From Cycloclasticus sp. (GTDB lineage Bacteria; Pseudomonadota; Gammaproteobacteria; Methylococcales; Cycloclasticaceae): a stretch of DNA of 64,000 nucleotides. Numbering within the stretch: the stretch's first letter is position 1; each line of letters starts with the position of its first letter. This document shows positions 59,847-64,000 of the stretch, one piece after another. A program made the translations under genes and the position numbers. The notes below the pieces were generated by a model. The model saw only the letters and a program-made list of their open reading frames with translations. It was not told the origin of the DNA and did no database searches. Where the stretch lies: assembly GCA_002733135.1 (NCBI GenBank), contig NVUJ01000001.1:1-64000 (forward strand). Reading direction: 5' to 3'.

Positions 59847-61589
59847 GTGTGTATGTTGGTGAGAGTTTTTTTGTTATTCTTTATAGCCGTAACAGCGGTA
59901 GGTTGTGCGCACGTCAAACATGATGGCGTAAAAAAATCGGTCGTTGAAATAAAAGATTCAACTATTGTTCAAAACGAAGAAAAAAAATCACAAGAACAAA
60001 GTGAGCCACTTGAGCTTGACGCTCAATTATTGTACACCCTATTGGGTGGCGAACTAGCAGGTCAACGAGGAGAAATTGGTTTAGCATCTGCTTTTTATGG
60101 GCTTGCTGCCGAGCATTCTAAGAATTCCGAGATAGCTCTTCGCGCGGCTCAAGTAGCGTTATACAGCAAAGATTTAGTAGCGGCTAAAACAGCTGTCGAT
60201 ATTCTAGTTCAAAATAACAATCTATCAGCTCAAACACGTCGCTTGGTACTGACGGTGTATCTTAGGCTAGGCGACACTAAGAAAAGCTTAGAGCAGATAA
60301 GGATGCTGCTCAATGACAGTGATATACCTATACGTAATGCGTTATTAGCGGTAGGAGACATGGTATCCCGGCATGCCAGTGAAGATGTTGCGACAGAAGT
60401 AATGGCCGAGCTTGTTAAGGAATTTACCAGCAACGCGGCTATTTACCTTGCCCGCTCTCAAATGATGATGAATTTTGATGAGATGGAACGTGCTTTTGAA
60501 GATGCCGAAAAAGCAACTCAATTAGATAAAGAATGGCAAACAGGTTACGTTCAACTTGCGCGGGTGCTCGAAAAACAAGGGAAAAGAGAGCGTGCATTAA
60601 ACGTGCTTAAGCAGGCCGCTGAGCAAAATGAGGCAAGGCAGTTGTTGATGGGGTACGGACAACTTTTAGCGCAAGATGGGCAGTATCAAGAAGCTAAGCA
60701 ACAGTTTTTAAAGATGCTTTCAAAAGAGCCTAATTATCCAGATGCTAGGTTTGCCATTGGCCTTGTTTATTTAAAATTAGACGATGTTTTACATGCAAAA
60801 GAAAGTTTTGCACGCTTGTACGAAGACAAGGCTTTTCAAGCTAAGGCGGCCTTTTATTTGGGACGCATCCATTACCAACAAAAAGAGTACGAAGACGCCA
60901 TTACGTGGTTTAAGAAAGTCGAAGATGGTGCGGGCTATATAGATGCCCAGGCCAGTATGGCTATGATTTATATGCAAACAGGTGACACTGCATCATCTAG
61001 AAGTGTGCTACAAACGTTGCGAAATAGATTTCCTAAGGAATCAACGCGTTTTTATTTATTAGAAGCGGAGTTGTTGACAGAGGCTGAGCAATTCGCCGTG
61101 TTGTATGAATTAATGACGGAAGCCGTTAAGGAAGACGCAGATAATTTAATGTTGAGGTATGCGCGATCAATTGCTGCAACTGAGGTCGGTGAGTTGGCAA
61201 TGGCAGAACAGGATCTGTTGTTAATATTATCTAAAGAGCCCAAAAATGTTAATGCATTGAACGCCTTAGGGTACACGCTAGCCAGCAAAACATTTCGATT
61301 TAAAGAAGCACGCCAGTACTTAACTCAAGCTATTACATTAAAGCCAAATGATTCGGCTATTATGGACAGCATGGGATGGTTAAGTTATCGAGAAGGCCGC
61401 TATGAAGAAGCGTTGGTTTTGTTAGAGAAGGCGTATAAAAAAATGCCAGAAGGGGAGATAGCAGCGCACTTGGGAGAGACGCTTTGGATGCTAGGTCGCC
61501 AAAAAGAAGCGCGAACGTTATGGGAAGAAGCGTTAAAAAAAGATACTGAAAACAGATATCTGATTGAGGTTTTGAAGAGACTTCAGTGA
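59847..61589 (+). CDS. TPR-repeat lipoprotein
   Basis: 580 aa. N-terminal lipobox (TAVGCAH) and many TPRs (e.g. NALNALGYTLASKTFRFKEARQYLTQAITLKPNDSAIMDSMGWLSYREGRYEEAL). Confidence 0.85.
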   Translation: MCMLVRVFLLFFIAVTAVGCAHVKHDGVKKSVVEIKDSTIVQNEEKKSQEQSEPLELDAQLLYTLLGGELAGQRGEIGLASAFYGLAAEHSKNSEIALRAAQVALYSKDLVAAKTAVDILVQNNNLSAQTRRLVLTVYLRLGDTKKSLEQIRMLLNDSDIPIRNALLAVGDMVSRHASEDVATEVMAELVKEFTSNAAIYLARSQMMMNFDEMERAFEDAEKATQLDKEWQTGYVQLARVLEKQGKRERALNVLKQAAEQNEARQLLMGYGQLLAQDGQYQEAKQQFLKMLSKEPNYPDARFAIGLVYLKLDDVLHAKESFARLYEDKAFQAKAAFYLGRIHYQQKEYEDAITWFKKVEDGAGYIDAQASMAMIYMQTGDTASSRSVLQTLRNRFPKESTRFYLLEAELLTEAEQFAVLYELMTEAVKEDADNLMLRYARSIAATEVGELAMAEQDLLLILSKEPKNVNALNALGYTLASKTFRFKEARQYLTQAITLKPNDSAIMDSMGWLSYREGRYEEALVLLEKAYKKMPEGEIAAHLGETLWMLGRQKEARTLWEEALKKDTENRYLIEVLKRLQ

Positions 61590-62170
61590 AACGGTTATTT
61601 TTGTATGGGTTGATGGTTACACAGTTATTTGCTTGTGCGTTTTTGGCGCCATTAAAAAACGAGACTGACCACAATGCGCGTGCAACCAACAAGTCAGCGA
61701 TACTCGCCATCAACCAGTGGCATTTATTGGGGCGTTTATCAGTCCGTCATGCAAAAGAGTCTGGCTTAACAAAATTAGACTGGCAACATAGTGAGCTAAG
61801 TGATGAATTGATACTAAGTACATCATTGGGGGGTGTGCTCGCCAAGCTAAGCTATATGGATAATAGAATTATTGTTGCTGGCTCAGATGGAATAAGCCAC
61901 GTTGTTACAGAGCAAGAATTGCATTCACAAATTGGCTACTTGCCTCCGTTGAACCATTTAAAATTCTGGGTTAGGGGTTTTCCTAACCCAGAAATTGATG
62001 TGCAAATTCAACAAGTAGATTCATCTGATGAGTTATCTTTTGAACAAGACGGGTGGGACGTTGAGTTAACACGATTTGAAACCTTTAGTGCGTTTGAATT
62101 GCCGACAAAGGTTTCACTAATAAAGGGTGGGTTAAAAATTAAGTTAGTGGTGGATGAATGGCTGGACTAA
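61586..62170 (+). CDS. lolB: Outer-membrane lipoprotein LolB
   Basis: Lipobox QLFACA; WHLLGRLSVRHAKESGLTKLDWQHSELSDELILSTSLGGVLAKL; position between the TPR protein and ispE. Confidence 0.88.
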   Translation: MKRLFLYGLMVTQLFACAFLAPLKNETDHNARATNKSAILAINQWHLLGRLSVRHAKESGLTKLDWQHSELSDELILSTSLGGVLAKLSYMDNRIIVAGSDGISHVVTEQELHSQIGYLPPLNHLKFWVRGFPNPEIDVQIQQVDSSDELSFEQDGWDVELTRFETFSAFELPTKVSLIKGGLKIKLVVDEWLD

Positions 62171-63045
62171 TTAAAAACAACAATGAATGGAATGAGCTGT
62201 GGTGGCCGGCACCTGCAAAGCTTAACTTAATGCTGAACATTGTTGGTCAGCGTGCGGATGGATATCATGAGTTGCAAACGGTTTTTCAACTATTGGCCAT
62301 TAACGATTGGTTGAATTTTACGCCGTCAGATAAAAATGAAATTGAACTAAATGAAGGTTCGAGTGAAATTCCGGTCGAAAGTAATTTAATTACGCGGGCA
62401 GCAAAGCTACTGAAAGAAAGTAGTGGCACCCAGTTAGGTGTGAAGATTGATTTAAAAAAGATTTTGCCTATGGGGGCCGGCTTAGGGGGCGGTAGTTCAG
62501 ACGCTGCTACCACCTTGCTTGTGCTAAATAAATTATGGAGCTTGGATTATTCGAACGATGAGCTTGCTGCATTAGGCTTACAATTGGGCGCTGATGTCCC
62601 CGTATTTGTTCAAGGTAAGTCCGCTTGGGCGGAAGGTGTCGGCGAGAGGATAACGCCGATAGAGTTACCTGAATGTTGGTTTGTTGTAGTGAATTCTGGT
62701 ATCCACCTTTCTACGCGTGAAGTTTTTGCACATAACAGTTTGACACGAGATAACGCAGCCATCACAATACGCGACTTTCTGAGTGGGCAAGTGTCAAATG
62801 ATTGTTTGCCTGTCGTTAGAAAAATGAGTCGAGAACTGGATGATATATATCAGCAGTTTTCGCAATTTAAAAAAGTCTTTTTAACAGGTACTGGTTCGAG
62901 TTTGTTCGCGAAATGTGACACTCGACCAGAGGCGGTTTTGTTGACAAGTCAACTACCTAATAACTGGACTATGTGGGTTGTACGAGGGCAGAACGAATCG
63001 CCTGTACATAAATCGCTTAAACAGTTTTTTAATCAAGTAGATTAG
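62158..63045 (+). CDS. ispE: 4-diphosphocytidyl-2-C-methyl-D-erythritol kinase
   Basis: WPAPAKLNLMLNIVGQRADGYHELQTVFQLL; KKILPMGAGLGGGSSDAATTLL; VFLTGTGSSLFA. Confidence 0.97.
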   Translation: MAGLIKNNNEWNELWWPAPAKLNLMLNIVGQRADGYHELQTVFQLLAINDWLNFTPSDKNEIELNEGSSEIPVESNLITRAAKLLKESSGTQLGVKIDLKKILPMGAGLGGGSSDAATTLLVLNKLWSLDYSNDELAALGLQLGADVPVFVQGKSAWAEGVGERITPIELPECWFVVVNSGIHLSTREVFAHNSLTRDNAAITIRDFLSGQVSNDCLPVVRKMSRELDDIYQQFSQFKKVFLTGTGSSLFAKCDTRPEAVLLTSQLPNNWTMWVVRGQNESPVHKSLKQFFNQVD

Positions 63046-63068
63046 GTATAATCTGCAAGCATAAAGTT

Positions 63069-63143
63069 TGGGGCGTGGCCAAGTGGTTAAGGCACGGGGT
63101 TTTGATCTCCGCATCCCAGGTTCGAATCCTGGCGCCCCAGCCA
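63069..63143 (+). tRNA. tRNA-Gln (anticodon TTG)
   Basis: Acceptor TGGGGCG...CGCCCCA-G-CCA, anticodon arm CGGGG-TTTTGAT-CTCCG, T arm GGTTCGAATCC; encoded CCA. Confidence 0.95.
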
Positions 63144-63188
63144 TTCTTTATTTTAAAATCAGTTGGTTTTTATAGTTAGGAGTTCAAT

Positions 63189-64000
63189 GTGCTAGACAGT
63201 CGCATCATGGTGTTCACCGGTAATGCAAACAAAGCATTAGCTAAAGACATTGCTCGTCATTTAAATATCACCTTAGGTCGAGCCACCGTTGAAACGTTCA
63301 GCGACGGTGAGATCATGATTGAAATTGGCGAGAATGTTAGGGGTAAAGAAGTTTTTATTATTCAATCCACGTGCGCGCCGACGAATAATCACGTAATGGA
63401 ATTATTGGTGATGATTGACGCCCTAAAAAGGGCGTGTGCGAGTCGAATTACAGCAGTTATTCCCTACTATGGTTACGCAAGGCAGGATCGCCGTCCTCGT
63501 TCGGCTCGTGTTCCTATTACATCAAAAGTTGTTGCAAAAATGATTGATACGGCCGGTGCTGATCATGTGTTGACGGTTGATTTGCACGCAGATCAAATTC
63601 AAGGGTTCTTTGACATACCGGTTGATAATGTTTATGCCTCGCCTTTATTGCTGAGCGATATTTGGCAAAGAAAAACAGAGCATCTAATGATTGTTTCGCC
63701 AGATGTCGGCGGTGTGGTTCGAGCCCGCGCTCTAGCTAAACGACTAGACGACGCTGATTTGGCAATTATTGATAAACGTAGACCAAAGCCCAACCAAGCA
63801 GAAGTAATGAACATTATTGGTGACGTCAGCGGAAGAGACTGCGTGATTGTGGATGACCTTGTAGACACTGCAGGTACATTATGTTTAGCGGCAAAGGCGT
63901 TAAAAAACAATGGCGCCCTTAGTGTTAAGGCATATTGTACGCACCCTGTTTTATCAGGAAATGCTATCGAGAATATAGCCGGCTCAGTATTAGATGAATT
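63189..64000 (+). CDS. prs: Ribose-phosphate pyrophosphokinase (3' end outside window)
   Basis: GTG start: [52 protein letters not shown]...[26 protein letters not shown]...[15 protein letters not shown]. Confidence 0.97.
   Translation, partial: MLDSRIMVFTGNANKALAKDIARHLNITLGRATVETFSDGEIMIEIGENVRGKEVFIIQSTCAPTNNHVMELLVMIDALKRACASRITAVIPYYGYARQDRRPRSARVPITSKVVAKMIDTAGADHVLTVDLHADQIQGFFDIPVDNVYASPLLLSDIWQRKTEHLMIVSPDVGGVVRARALAKRLDDADLAIIDKRRPKPNQAEVMNIIGDVSGRDCVIVDDLVDTAGTLCLAAKALKNNGALSVKAYCTHPVLSGNAIENIAGSVLDE

Overview
This is a ~64 kb chromosomal window from an AT-leaning gammaproteobacterium; I do not commit to a genus. Nucleotides 1-32,700 form a variable cell-surface region. It opens with the C-terminus of a trimeric autotransporter adhesin. 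It continues with an LPS core locus: waaC, a mig-14-like gene, a PIG-L deacetylase, several LPS-type kinases, msbA, ugd, a UDP-glucuronate epimerase, waaG, waaP and a carbamoyltransferase. Embedded in that locus is a small NRPS-like cluster at about 10.5-19.9 kb, minus strand: A-PCP-sulfotransferase, C-(A remnant)-PCP-Cys-thioesterase-Ig-like, an amidohydrolase, a P450 and a frameshifted sulfotransferase. Nucleotides 32,700-64,000 are housekeeping and cell-envelope genes: rsmA-pdxA-surA-lptD, amgK-murU, lipA-lipB-ybeD-dat-dacC, rlpA-mltB-rodA-mrdA-mreDCB, gatCAB, prmC-prfA-hemA, a TPR protein, lolB-ispE-tRNA-Gln-prs. The observations most worth a second look are: (i) the NRPS-like cluster lying co-directionally behind msbA and the sugar-nucleotide genes, suggesting an undescribed, possibly sulfated, LPS- or lipid-linked product; (ii) its odd architecture, with a lost adenylation core, a Cys nucleophile in the thioesterase and a carrier-fused sulfotransferase; (iii) lptD and mreC, both of which appear to lack ATG/GTG/TTG at their real N-termini and to start at ATT/ATC/ATA behind good Shine-Dalgarno sequences. 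All family calls are by eye from the sequence. No database search was run.
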